Assembly: GCF_020217185.1 (NCBI RefSeq)
Contig: NZ_JAIWNX010000285.1
Span: 1 to 16,028, forward strand
Length of the DNA stretch: 16,028 nt
From: Asticcacaulis sp.
GTDB lineage: Bacteria > Pseudomonadota > Alphaproteobacteria > Caulobacterales > Caulobacteraceae
Reading direction: 5' to 3'
In this document: piece by piece, positions 1 to 6,019 of the stretch
Numbering within the stretch: position 1 is the stretch's first letter
Layout of the letters: every line of letters starts with the position of its first letter
Notes under the pieces: model-generated
Told to the model about the DNA's origin: nothing
The model's database searches: none
What the model saw: the letters and a program-made list of their open reading frames with translations, nothing else
Position numbers and translations under genes: made by a program

Positions 1-216
1 CCGGGTTTCGGCACCGAAGAGGCGGGCGGCATCGGTTCAAAAGGCGTGCTGGAAGTGCGCTGCCATGAGACGCCCTTCCTGCTGGAACACGGGCAGACCG
101 TGGCGCGTCTGGTCTATGAGCCGCTGGTGGCCAGGCCGGAACAGCTCTACGGACAGGGCGGGTCGCACTACCAGAAGCAAGGATTGAAATTGTCCAAGCA
201 TTTCAAAGCGTGGTAG
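1..216 (+). CDS. dcd: dCTP deaminase, C-terminal fragment (5' end outside window)
   Basis: The first 71 codons in frame 1 end at a TAG (214-216). They read as the C-terminus of the long, duplicated alphaproteobacterial 2'-deoxycytidine 5'-triphosphate deaminase, which converts dCTP to dUTP for thymidylate synthesis in the cytosol. Recognised signatures are the stretch GQTVARLVYEPL, the segment EQLYG, and the closing YQKQGLKLSKHF, which is characteristic of the Dcd tail. The catalytic part lies upstream of the window, so activity cannot be judged from what is visible. The recognition rests on remembered family sequence, not on a search. The gene is followed by a 48-base gap before the next gene, with no clear terminator. 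Confidence 0.82.
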   Translation, partial: PGFGTEEAGGIGSKGVLEVRCHETPFLLEHGQTVARLVYEPLVARPEQLYGQGGSHYQKQGLKLSKHFKAW

Positions 217-264
217 TCTGAGCCACGGGACCGCTGGTCTATAGGGGCTGTATCGGGGGGGATT

Positions 265-609
265 ATGAAACTATGGCAGTTGGTATCGGCGCTTGGCGGC
301 GATACGCAGACAGCGGTTAAGGTCGCAGCATCGAAAACAGAGTGGGGCTTGTTGGGGGCCTACTTCCAGCAATTCACTGAGCTGGTGGATACGCAGGATC
401 GCCAGAAGCTCGATTTTGAACTGCCTGCCGACTTCGTGAGAAAATGCCTCGCGCCGCTTCGCCTGCGTTTTTACCTCGGTAAGGACGGGCATATCCGTCC
501 ACGCAGAAAATCCCTATTCGATAAAAAACTGACGGTTGTTCAGGTGTTCGATCGGTTTGGTGGTGAGGTGTTGGAAGAGATTTTGGAATACGGCAGTCGC
601 AAACCGTAA
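265..609 (+). CDS. Small hypothetical protein, 114 aa
   Basis: I do not recognise this protein. It is a soluble, basic 114-residue product with no signal peptide or membrane segment. The middle is rich in Arg, Leu and Lys (residues about 60-90), and the C-terminal part has heptad-like hydrophobic spacing (LTVVQVFDRF, then VLEEILEY). The ATG at 265 follows a run of seven G at 255-261, which can serve as ribosome-binding site. Its codon use is more AT-rich than the flanking genes (for example runs of TTG, GAA, GAT and AAA codons near the 3' end), so it may be a recent acquisition or an orphan. No opposite-strand reading frame of better quality covers the same stretch. The coding call is moderately sure; a function cannot be given. 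Confidence 0.6.
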   Translation: MKLWQLVSALGGDTQTAVKVAASKTEWGLLGAYFQQFTELVDTQDRQKLDFELPADFVRKCLAPLRLRFYLGKDGHIRPRRKSLFDKKLTVVQVFDRFGGEVLEEILEYGSRKP

Positions 610-720
610 GCAGTTTGCTGCGGCAAGTGAGAAGAGGCTTTTGATGGCGCGGCCCGCATCGCCCTATCGCTTTTTTGTGCAGCGGCAGGCCTGATGGTCC
701 TTCAGATGATGGAGGATAGT

Positions 721-933
721 ATGGGCTATATGATTGGCGATACGGTTCAGCTCAAATCCGGCGGCCCGGCCATGACCGTCAACAATGTCGATCTCGACAA
801 CTACGTCTATTGCGACTGGTTCGACGAACACGGCGACCGTCATTCAGACAAGTTCAAGGCCGATCTGCTGGTCGCCGCCACTGCGGAAGCCGCGCCGAAC
901 GAACCTACACCCGTGGCGTCGCCATCGCTGTAG
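721..933 (+). CDS. YodC/DUF2158-family small protein, 70 aa
   Basis: The product opens MGYMIGDTVQLKSGGPAMTV, the typical opening of the DUF2158 (YodC-like) family. These are small single-domain proteins with the pattern GDxVxLKSGGPxMTV and then a short Trp/Cys strand, here CDWFDEHG. The family's biochemical role is not established; members are often near stress or phage-related genes. I chose the ATG at 721 because GGAGG sits at 711-715. An in-frame ATG at 694 would add nine residues unlike the family and has no better ribosome-binding site. The C-terminal 20 residues (Ala/Pro/Glu-rich) look like a disordered tail. The gene ends five bases before a palindromic repeat that separates it from the convergent operon. 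Confidence 0.82.
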   Translation: MGYMIGDTVQLKSGGPAMTVNNVDLDNYVYCDWFDEHGDRHSDKFKADLLVAATAEAAPNEPTPVASPSL

Positions 934-937
934 ACAT

Positions 938-969
938 CTTACACCTCCCTGCACCCCGTGCGGGGAGGT
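938..969. repeat. Palindromic repeat, copy 1, between convergent genes
   Basis: CTTACACCTCCCTGCAC followed by CCC and GTGCGGGGAGGT. Positions 943-954 pair with 958-969 as a 12-bp stem with one T-G wobble and a 3-base loop. Almost the same sequence recurs at 8169-8199. It lies 4 bases after one stop codon and 10 bases before the stop of the convergent gene. No T-run follows on the + strand, so it is either a weak bidirectional terminator or a member of a REP-like repeat family. Confidence 0.8.
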
Positions 970-979
970 ATAAATGGAT

Positions 980-1930
980 TTAAGCCGCCCGCTTAGACGG
1001 CACCGGCACTTCGACCCCCTCATCAAAGTGCAGGACTTCGGGGCGGGTTTCGTCCAGGGTAAAGCGCGGCTTGAGCGGCGACTTGTTGCCATTATAGCCA
1101 CCGGCCATCTTCACCAGACGCGCAAACACCACCTTGAACGGCTCCAGCCATTTAGGCGACGTCGCCAGAGCGGGTTTCAGCCCCAGCCAGCGCCGCAGAC
1201 AGCCATTGGCGTAGATGACATTGGCGCGCCAGATGGCGGCCGGGGTCATGAACTCGATCGACAAGGACACGTTCACCGAGTCCTGATTGACGATGCGGTG
1301 CGGCGCGTTTTGTGTCCAGGTGAGCATCTGCCCCGGCACGAACTCCACCTGCATCGCCTCGGCATCCCATGCCGGATCAAAGCGCAACTGCTCATCCGAT
1401 TCGCGCAAGGCCACGCCTTCGAGGTCATGATCGGAGACATAGGGGTCTTTGGGCGGATAGACATAGACGTGCTTGACGCCGCGTATCTGCCACAGGGTCA
1501 CCAGCGGGATATCGAGGTGATAGAAGACATGGGCATTGGGCGAGGAGATCAGCAGGCCCAGATCTTCCTTCAGCGTGCTGACACCGGTTTTGGCGCGAAT
1601 CTCGGCAAACATGGCCTCGCAAAGGGCGCCGATATCGGCATCCGCATGATTGACCTTGCGCAGGTTGAGCCACAACCGTCCGGCCTTCACGCCTTCCATC
1701 AGCGCGCGTCCGTCATGCGCGCCGCGCCGGCCGAGGAACCACTGCCCCCAGTTGGTCGGGTCGTAGCCCATGGTGAACACTTCCAGCTTGTCACGCGGAT
1801 AGCGGTCGATCAGGGCGATCAGCGCCTCATCGGTAAACAGCGGGCTGTTGTGCAGGTCGTGCGTGAAGGTGAGGTTTTCACGGCCAAAGCCCGCCTTATG
1901 CGCGTCGGTCCAGGTGAGAATGTCGGTCAT
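980..1930 (-). CDS. JmjC/cupin-type Fe(II)/2-oxoglutarate dioxygenase candidate, 316 aa
   Basis: This is the third gene of the - strand operon. The reading frame runs open well upstream, but the ATG at 1930 lies 2 bases after the glycosyltransferase stop and gives a natural start. The centre carries a cupin-like metal triad: H138-x-D140 in FYHLD and a distal H211 in APHR, about 70 residues apart as in JmjC-type hydroxylases. Cupin-like strands flank it (VTLWQIRGVKHVYVYPP, then VEFVPGQMLTWTQNAPHRI). I infer a cytosolic oxygenase that hydroxylates a small molecule, sugar or protein side chain. The substrate is unknown. Coupling to a glycosyltransferase and an acyltransferase suggests a glycan or its precursor. 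There is no signal peptide. It could be a cupin without oxygenase activity if the facial triad is not metal-binding. Confidence 0.75.
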   Translation of the reverse strand: MTDILTWTDAHKAGFGRENLTFTHDLHNSPLFTDEALIALIDRYPRDKLEVFTMGYDPTNWGQWFLGRRGAHDGRALMEGVKAGRLWLNLRKVNHADADIGALCEAMFAEIRAKTGVSTLKEDLGLLISSPNAHVFYHLDIPLVTLWQIRGVKHVYVYPPKDPYVSDHDLEGVALRESDEQLRFDPAWDAEAMQVEFVPGQMLTWTQNAPHRIVNQDSVNVSLSIEFMTPAAIWRANVIYANGCLRRWLGLKPALATSPKWLEPFKVVFARLVKMAGGYNGNKSPLKPRFTLDETRPEVLHFDEGVEVPVPSKRAA

Positions 1931-1932
1931 GT

Positions 1933-2862
1933 CTATCTTCCGGCGGGATTGGGGCGCAGCAGGGCCGTGCCGTAAAAGCCGATCTTGTGAAACCAGATGA
2001 GTTTGCCAAGGCCACGGGCGGCCTTGTCGAGGATACGCGCGGCGGCCTTTGAGCCTGCCGCATAAAGCGCCAGCCCGGCCCCGCCGAACAGCACCGCCTG
2101 CACCAGCCCGTTGAGCATCCAGTAGGCGCAGGTCAGCGGCTTTTTCGGTGTGCCCGCCATGGCCGAGGTCGAAGGCCCCTGACCATAGGCAAAGGCGCGC
2201 GGCAGGGTATAGCGCAGCGTGGCGCGGCTTTCGGGCACGTCTTCCCACACAAAGGCATCGGCCGCCCAAACCATGCGCGCGCCGTCCTGTTTCAGGGCAT
2301 AGAACAGCTTGTCATCCTCACCGCCGCAGTTGTTGCGGTTGGTGTCGAAGGGCTGATCCCCGCTCAGCAGGGCCCGACGGATCAGCGAATTGCCGCAGCC
2401 GTAATAGTCGGGGATGGGGCCGCTATGGGCCGGTCCGAAGCGTGAGAAGAAGGCTTCGAAATAGGGCCGGAATTTCGGATCGGCGGTTTTGAGCCGCGCC
2501 GTGACCGGGCCAAACACCACATCGGCGTCAAAGGCCTGTTGCGCGCTGAGCATCTTCGCCACCCAGTCGGACGGCGCTTCTTCGTCGTCATCGAGGAAGA
2601 GGATAAAGGGGTCACGCGCGGCCTTTACCGCCGTATTGCGGGCATTGGCGACACCGGGATTGGGCTCGTGCAGATAGGTCAGGGTTTGACCCGCACCGGG
2701 CGTCAGGCGCTCGACCTCAGCGCGCGCTGACCCTTCCGGGGAATTGTCGCAGACGATGATGTTCACGGCCCCCTCAACGCCCGTCTGTGCAAAGACCGAG
2801 TTGAGCGCGGTCTTTAAGCCGTCCGGGCGGCGGAAGGTGGGGATGATCAGGCTGACCGACAT
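1933..2862 (-). CDS. Family 2 glycosyltransferase, 309 aa
   Basis: A GT-A fold inverting glycosyltransferase. The N-terminus MSVSLIIPTFRRPDGL is the nucleotide-binding opening of GT2 enzymes. VCDNSPEG (37-44) follows, the acidic DDDEE at 91-95 is the DXD-type metal/nucleotide-sugar motif, and GGEDDKLF (180-187) supplies the catalytic-base ED motif. The last 60 residues contain a hydrophobic stretch (about 248-270, ending LALYAAG) that may anchor the enzyme at the inner membrane. Its start lies one base after the stop of the upstream acyltransferase gene (TAA-G-ATG) and its stop is two bases before the next ATG, so the three proteins are very likely translated together. Caulobacter holdfast synthesis uses several GT2 enzymes of this kind, but the exact orthologue cannot be named from sequence reading alone. 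Confidence 0.88.
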   Translation of the reverse strand: MSVSLIIPTFRRPDGLKTALNSVFAQTGVEGAVNIIVCDNSPEGSARAEVERLTPGAGQTLTYLHEPNPGVANARNTAVKAARDPFILFLDDDEEAPSDWVAKMLSAQQAFDADVVFGPVTARLKTADPKFRPYFEAFFSRFGPAHSGPIPDYYGCGNSLIRRALLSGDQPFDTNRNNCGGEDDKLFYALKQDGARMVWAADAFVWEDVPESRATLRYTLPRAFAYGQGPSTSAMAGTPKKPLTCAYWMLNGLVQAVLFGGAGLALYAAGSKAAARILDKAARGLGKLIWFHKIGFYGTALLRPNPAGR

Positions 2863-2863
2863 C

Positions 2864-3997
2864 TTACTGGCTCAACCGCTTGCGGGCATTGGCGAAGGCG
2901 TAGATCGTGCCGTTGACGCGCCCGCCGAGGTCCAGTTCGAGGCTGGCCAGATGGTCGAGGCGACGCCCCAGACGCCGCGTCAGATGCGACACGCCCAGCG
3001 CCTTGCCGCCGCTGTCGATCAGGCGCGACAGGGTCTCAGAGGTGCGCCCCTGACCGGAGGCGGCAAACAGGCGGCCATGCTGCACCACCGAATGGGTGTT
3101 GCAGAAGGCGTTCTTATAATGCTGCTGCCCGGTTGAGAGGTCGTAATAATTGACCCCCAGTTCACGCAGCGGCGTCTGGCAGCCTTGCAGGAAGATCTGA
3201 CCGGGGGAATAGGCGCTGTAGGCCGGATCAAAGGCCGAGACCCACGGATGGACGCGGTCGCCCAGACGCGGGCCAAAATGCCAGATGATCGGCTTGCCGC
3301 CCGCCGTGACGGTGGTCAGGTGGCCATAAAGCTGCGTCTGAGTGTCGGCCGGGCGCACGAACAGGTGGCGCATCAGGGCCTGCACCCACGGTGCCGACAG
3401 GAAGTCGTGGATGCCGGTCTGCGCCGTCTGGGCGCGCTTGATGGCCAGCATGGCGTCGAAATGTTCGGGCGTGAAATCCGGCAGTTCAAACCGCACCTCG
3501 CCGTGTTCCTCTTCGAGGCGGCGGCGCAGGCGGTTGATGTTTTTCAGATGCTTCTTTTCGACATTGTTGACCGTTTCCCCATGGGTAAGGTCGATGCCAT
3601 AGGCGTCTTCGGGTTCGCCCTCAAAACCGTCAAAGGCCCCGTAGGGGTCGATCAGGCCCGACACCTGAAAGGCGCGAATCCCGGCCAGAGCCAGCGCTTC
3701 CCGCGCGGGGAAGGCCGTATCCGGAAAGCTGATCAGGGCCGTATAGTCGTTGAACGGCGCGCCGACGGGGCGCGCAAACTGCCCCGGACGGCGGTGGTGC
3801 GGCAGGAAGGCGAGGGTCTTTCCGGCCCGACGAAACACCGCCACCTTTATGTCGTCGCGCACCTGCGCCACGGCGGCGCAGAAGTCCCACGACAGGACGG
3901 GCGAGCCGAAGGCAAAGGTCTGGCGCGCCATGTCGCGCCACGCGGCCACGTCGGTTTCGCTAAGGTCGCGCGGGGCAATCAGGTCACAGGTAATCAT
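2864..3997 (-). CDS. FemAB/BioF2-like GNAT N-acyltransferase, 377 aa (HfsK-like candidate)
   Basis: First gene of the operon. The protein has the two-half GNAT layout of the BioF2-like acetyltransferase family. A first half (residues 1-140) contains APFNDYTALI. A charged helix follows (KKHLKNINRLRRRLEEEHGE, 148-167). The second GNAT half contains GKPIIWHFGPR (234-244) and the family signature YYDLSTGQQHYKNAF (284-298). Such enzymes transfer an acyl or aminoacyl group from a CoA or tRNA donor to an amino sugar or peptide. In Caulobacter the holdfast protein HfsK belongs to this broad group, so a role in modifying a surface polysaccharide is a reasonable inference, not a demonstrated orthology. 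The start at 3997 has only a weak ribosome-binding site. No signal peptide, so it should act in the cytosol or at the inner membrane face. Confidence 0.8.
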   Translation of the reverse strand: MITCDLIAPRDLSETDVAAWRDMARQTFAFGSPVLSWDFCAAVAQVRDDIKVAVFRRAGKTLAFLPHHRRPGQFARPVGAPFNDYTALISFPDTAFPAREALALAGIRAFQVSGLIDPYGAFDGFEGEPEDAYGIDLTHGETVNNVEKKHLKNINRLRRRLEEEHGEVRFELPDFTPEHFDAMLAIKRAQTAQTGIHDFLSAPWVQALMRHLFVRPADTQTQLYGHLTTVTAGGKPIIWHFGPRLGDRVHPWVSAFDPAYSAYSPGQIFLQGCQTPLRELGVNYYDLSTGQQHYKNAFCNTHSVVQHGRLFAASGQGRTSETLSRLIDSGGKALGVSHLTRRLGRRLDHLASLELDLGGRVNGTIYAFANARKRLSQ

Positions 3998-4035
3998 ACG
4001 GGTTCCGGAACGGGCCTGCGGTGGCCCCTTGTTTT

Positions 4036-4072
4036 ACAGGGAATTCCTAACAGGGAAGGGTAAATATTCCCT
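4036..4072. promoter_or_regulatory. Operator-like repeats upstream of the GNAT-GT2-dioxygenase operon
   Basis: ACAGGGAA occurs twice in direct orientation (4036-4043 and 4050-4057), 14 bases apart. The second copy's AGGGAA is mirrored by TTCCCT at 4067-4072. The block lies 39 to 75 bases upstream of the start at 3997, where the operon promoter should be. No convincing -35/-10 pair could be fixed, so a binding site for an unknown regulator is only suggested. Confidence 0.35.
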
Positions 4073-4164
4073 ATCTCAGGACAGTTACTTTTTTCAACGC
4101 ACCTAAAACGTCCCAAACGTTTCGCGGGGCGCTGGTGCCATGCAAGGGGCAGGACATGACAAGT

Positions 4165-4219
4165 TTCACAATCTTTTTGACAAGGGTGCTTGACATTGTG
4201 AATTGCCCCGGTGTAAAGG
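4165..4219 (+). promoter_or_regulatory. Promoter with inverted-repeat operator for the membrane protein/XRE pair
   Basis: A consensus -35 TTGACA lies at 4190-4195, with TAAAGG (4214-4219) or TGTAAA (4212-4217) as -10 candidates at 18 or 16 bases. An inverted repeat TTCACAAT (4165-4172) / ATTGTGAA (4195-4202) brackets the -35. A smaller CAAG/CTTG pair (4181-4184, 4189-4192) and a second TTGACA (4177-4182) lie between the arms. The layout suits autoregulation by the XRE protein encoded just downstream, which is an inference. Confidence 0.55.
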
Positions 4220-4240
4220 TTGCTTGTCTTTAACGGAGAG

Positions 4241-4684
4241 ATGAAAGTGAAAAATCTGCGTGCAACCGCCGGATGGATGATGGGGGCCTTCGTGCTCATG
4301 AGCCTGATACTGGGCGGCATTATGGGTTATGATATTGCCTCGGGTACGGGGCTGATGCGCAACAATCCCACCGTGGCCTTTGTGGTCGTGGGTTTTGTGC
4401 TGATCGCCGCTATGGCCGTCAGCGTATTCTGGTGGCTGACCATAGATGAGGCCCAAAGAGAGGCGCACAAATGGGCGTGGTATTGGGGTGGGTCCTCCGG
4501 GCTGCTGATATCGGTCTTTGCCTTTGTGGCGGCTCTGGCCGGTGGTGATGCCCTGATGATGCCCTATGTGCGCTTCATGGATTACGAAGGCCATCTGGTA
4601 GCCTTGGGCATGATTACCTCTCTTGCCCCTGCGATCATAGGCTATGGCATCGCCTGGCTCATCTGGTGGCTTCGGCACCGGTGA
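4241..4684 (+). CDS. Four-helix integral membrane protein, 147 aa
   Basis: I do not recognise a named family. The product has four clear hydrophobic segments: about residues 9-29 (WMMGAFVLMSLILGGIMGYD), 45-67 (TVAFVVVGFVLIAAMAVSVF), 84-104 (SSGLLISVFAFVAALAG) and 121-144 (near MITSLAPAIIGYGIAWLIWW). Short acidic/basic loops separate them, such as TIDEAQREAHK. Start choice: ATG 4241 follows CGGAGAG at 4234-4240 very closely; a GTG at 4247 would have better spacing, and an ATG at 4220 would add seven residues with no ribosome-binding site. The gene is followed 26 bases later by a small XRE regulator. Membrane-protein/XRE pairs of this kind are common in bacteria and usually autoregulated, but the role of this protein is unknown. 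Confidence 0.8.
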   Translation: MKVKNLRATAGWMMGAFVLMSLILGGIMGYDIASGTGLMRNNPTVAFVVVGFVLIAAMAVSVFWWLTIDEAQREAHKWAWYWGGSSGLLISVFAFVAALAGGDALMMPYVRFMDYEGHLVALGMITSLAPAIIGYGIAWLIWWLRHR

Positions 4685-4686
4685 GG

Positions 4687-4710
4687 CCCAGATAAACCCC
4701 AGATAAACCC
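4687..4710 (+). repeat. Two tandem copies of an 11-bp repeat abutting the XRE start
   Basis: CCCAGATAAAC at 4687-4697 is repeated exactly at 4698-4708, followed by CC and the ATG at 4711. It fills the whole gap after the membrane protein stop (4682-4684). It leaves no Shine-Dalgarno sequence at normal distance from the regulator's start codon. Confidence 0.85.
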
Positions 4711-4899
4711 ATGAAAAACCGTCTGAAAGTCCTGCGTGCGGAACATAACCTGTCTCAGGCCGATCTGGCCCAGAAGCTGGATGTGTCACGCCAGACCGTG
4801 AATGCCATCGAAACGGAGAAGTACGATCCCTCCCTGCCGCTGGCCTTCAAAATCGCCGACGTCTTCGGACTGAAAATCGAAGACATCTTTCAACCTTAA
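4711..4899 (+). CDS. XRE/Cro-type small DNA-binding regulator (YozG-like), 62 aa
   Basis: The whole protein is one helix-turn-helix domain. LSQADLAQKLDVSRQTVNAI (residues 14-33) holds the two HTH helices, and the tail GLKIEDIF matches the small YozG-like branch of XRE regulators. It is probably a dimeric repressor in the cytosol. The membrane protein gene lies directly upstream and its promoter contains an inverted repeat, so I infer that the pair forms an autoregulated unit. The start is unusual: no Shine-Dalgarno sequence is present, only a tandem repeat, so translation may depend on the upstream gene. The protein length of 62 matches the usual length of this subfamily. Confidence 0.9.
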   Translation: MKNRLKVLRAEHNLSQADLAQKLDVSRQTVNAIETEKYDPSLPLAFKIADVFGLKIEDIFQP

Positions 4900-4936
4900 C
4901 CTATAGTCTTTTTTTACACTCAAGAGGGGGTATCCC

Positions 4937-5854
4937 ATGATCAATCTGAAACACACCCGCCGTGCGCTTCTGACCGGCTTTGTCGCTGTCGCCGCCCTGC
5001 TGCCGCTGGGGGCCGCGCAGGCCAAAGAGGCCGCACCCGCCCCGAAAATGTGGGTCATCACCGACGCGGACTCCACCATCTATCTCTATGGCTCCTTCCA
5101 TATTCTGAAAGCCGACACGCAATGGAAGACGCCCGCCCTCGACAAGGTGTTCAACAGCGCCGACACGCTTTATCTCGAAGTGCCCAATGTCGATGATCAG
5201 GCGGCGGCGGGCGCGCTGGTGCAAAAGTACGGGATCGACCCGACGGGCAGCCTTTTGAAGCCCTACACGCCCGAAGAACAGAAGCTGATCCGTGACACCT
5301 ACGCCAAATATGGTCTCAATATCGACCAGTTGGTCATGCTGAAGCCGTGGCTGGCCAGCCTGATGCTGGTCCTAAAGCAGATGCAGACCGAAGGCTTTGA
5401 TCCGAACTTAGGTGTGGACAAGACGCTTCTGGCGGCGGCGCGCGCCAAGAACCTGCCCGTTAAGGGGCTGGAGACAATGGAAGATCAGATGAAGCTCATC
5501 TCTCAGGATGTGTTTGGTGAAGAGTCGAAGGCGTTGCTCGATACGGTTAAGGAAGACGCCAATGTCAAGGCACAGTTCACCAAGCTGCTGACGGCGTGGC
5601 AGACCGGCGACATCAAGGGGATGGAAGTCCTGATGATCGACGAGATGAAGACCAAGACGCCGAAAATGTACGAAGCCGTCATGGTCACCCGCAACCGCAA
5701 CTGGGTGCAGCCGATCAAGGACGTGCTGGCCGGTTCGGGCACGCAGATGATCGTCGTCGGTGCCGGGCACCTCGCCGGTCCGGACAGCGTGCAGGCCCTG
5801 CTGAAAAAAGAAGGCATCAAGGTCGAACTGTACGACTATCAGTCGGCGAAGTAA
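4937..5854 (+). CDS. TraB/GumN family secreted protein, 305 aa
   Basis: A signal peptide is clear: a basic start, hydrophobic core LLTGFVAVAALLPLG, and a likely cleavage after AQA at residues 27-29. The mature part has the TraB/GumN (also TIKI-like) marks. These are LYGSFHIL (50-57) with the conserved histidine in GSFH, the central GLET (177-180), the RNRNW segment (252-256) and the C-terminal GAGHLAGPDSV (275-285). Family members have two GX2H motifs thought to bind metal. Eukaryotic TIKI relatives are metalloproteases; bacterial activity is mostly untested. It likely acts in the periplasm. The ATG at 4937 is preceded by AGAGGGGG (4923-4930). The gene stands alone, with a strong terminator after it. 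Confidence 0.9.
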   Translation: MINLKHTRRALLTGFVAVAALLPLGAAQAKEAAPAPKMWVITDADSTIYLYGSFHILKADTQWKTPALDKVFNSADTLYLEVPNVDDQAAAGALVQKYGIDPTGSLLKPYTPEEQKLIRDTYAKYGLNIDQLVMLKPWLASLMLVLKQMQTEGFDPNLGVDKTLLAAARAKNLPVKGLETMEDQMKLISQDVFGEESKALLDTVKEDANVKAQFTKLLTAWQTGDIKGMEVLMIDEMKTKTPKMYEAVMVTRNRNWVQPIKDVLAGSGTQMIVVGAGHLAGPDSVQALLKKEGIKVELYDYQSAK

Positions 5855-5868
5855 GCCGCTTTGATCGT

Positions 5869-5899
5869 AACCCCTGTGCGTGATCGTGCAGGGGTTTTT
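5869..5899 (+). terminator. Rho-independent terminator after the GumN-family gene
   Basis: AACCCCTGTGCG (5869-5880) pairs with CGTGCAGGGGTT (5885-5896) around a TGAT loop, with two G-T wobbles in the inner part, and ends in TTTTT (5895-5899). It sits 14 bases after the stop codon. Confidence 0.88.
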
Positions 5900-5935
5900 A
5901 TTGACATTGAGGCCGTTTTTATACACAAGGCGCGC

Positions 5936-6010
5936 CTAAGCCCCTTAAAGCTTAGAATTTGGAATCCCCTTGGTCCCGTGCGGCTTTGGGGATGCTTCTT
6001 TTTTAAGGGA
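5936..6010 (+). promoter_or_regulatory. argD leader with possible hairpins and ribosome-binding site
   Basis: The leader contains CTAAG (5936-5940) mirrored by CTTAG (5951-5955). ATCCCC (5964-5969) is mirrored by GGGGAT (5988-5993), then comes a T-rich run TTCTTTTTT (5996-6004). The ribosome-binding site AAGGGA (6005-6010) lies 9 bases before the argD ATG. TCCCCTT at 5965-5971 could also pair with the ribosome-binding site region. The arrangement resembles an attenuator or a translation switch, but this is only a reading of possible pairs. Confidence 0.3.
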
Positions 6011-6019
6011 TTCACGAAG

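Noticed and set aside
640..690. Terminator-like GCGATAGGGCG region with TTTTTT before the DUF2158 gene
   Set aside because: The possible stem is short and imperfect; T-run alone is not enough.
974..1975. Long + strand open frame opposite the dioxygenase gene
   Set aside because: Arg/His/Gly/Gln-rich translation typical of an antisense shadow; the - strand frame has conserved cupin motifs and operon spacing.
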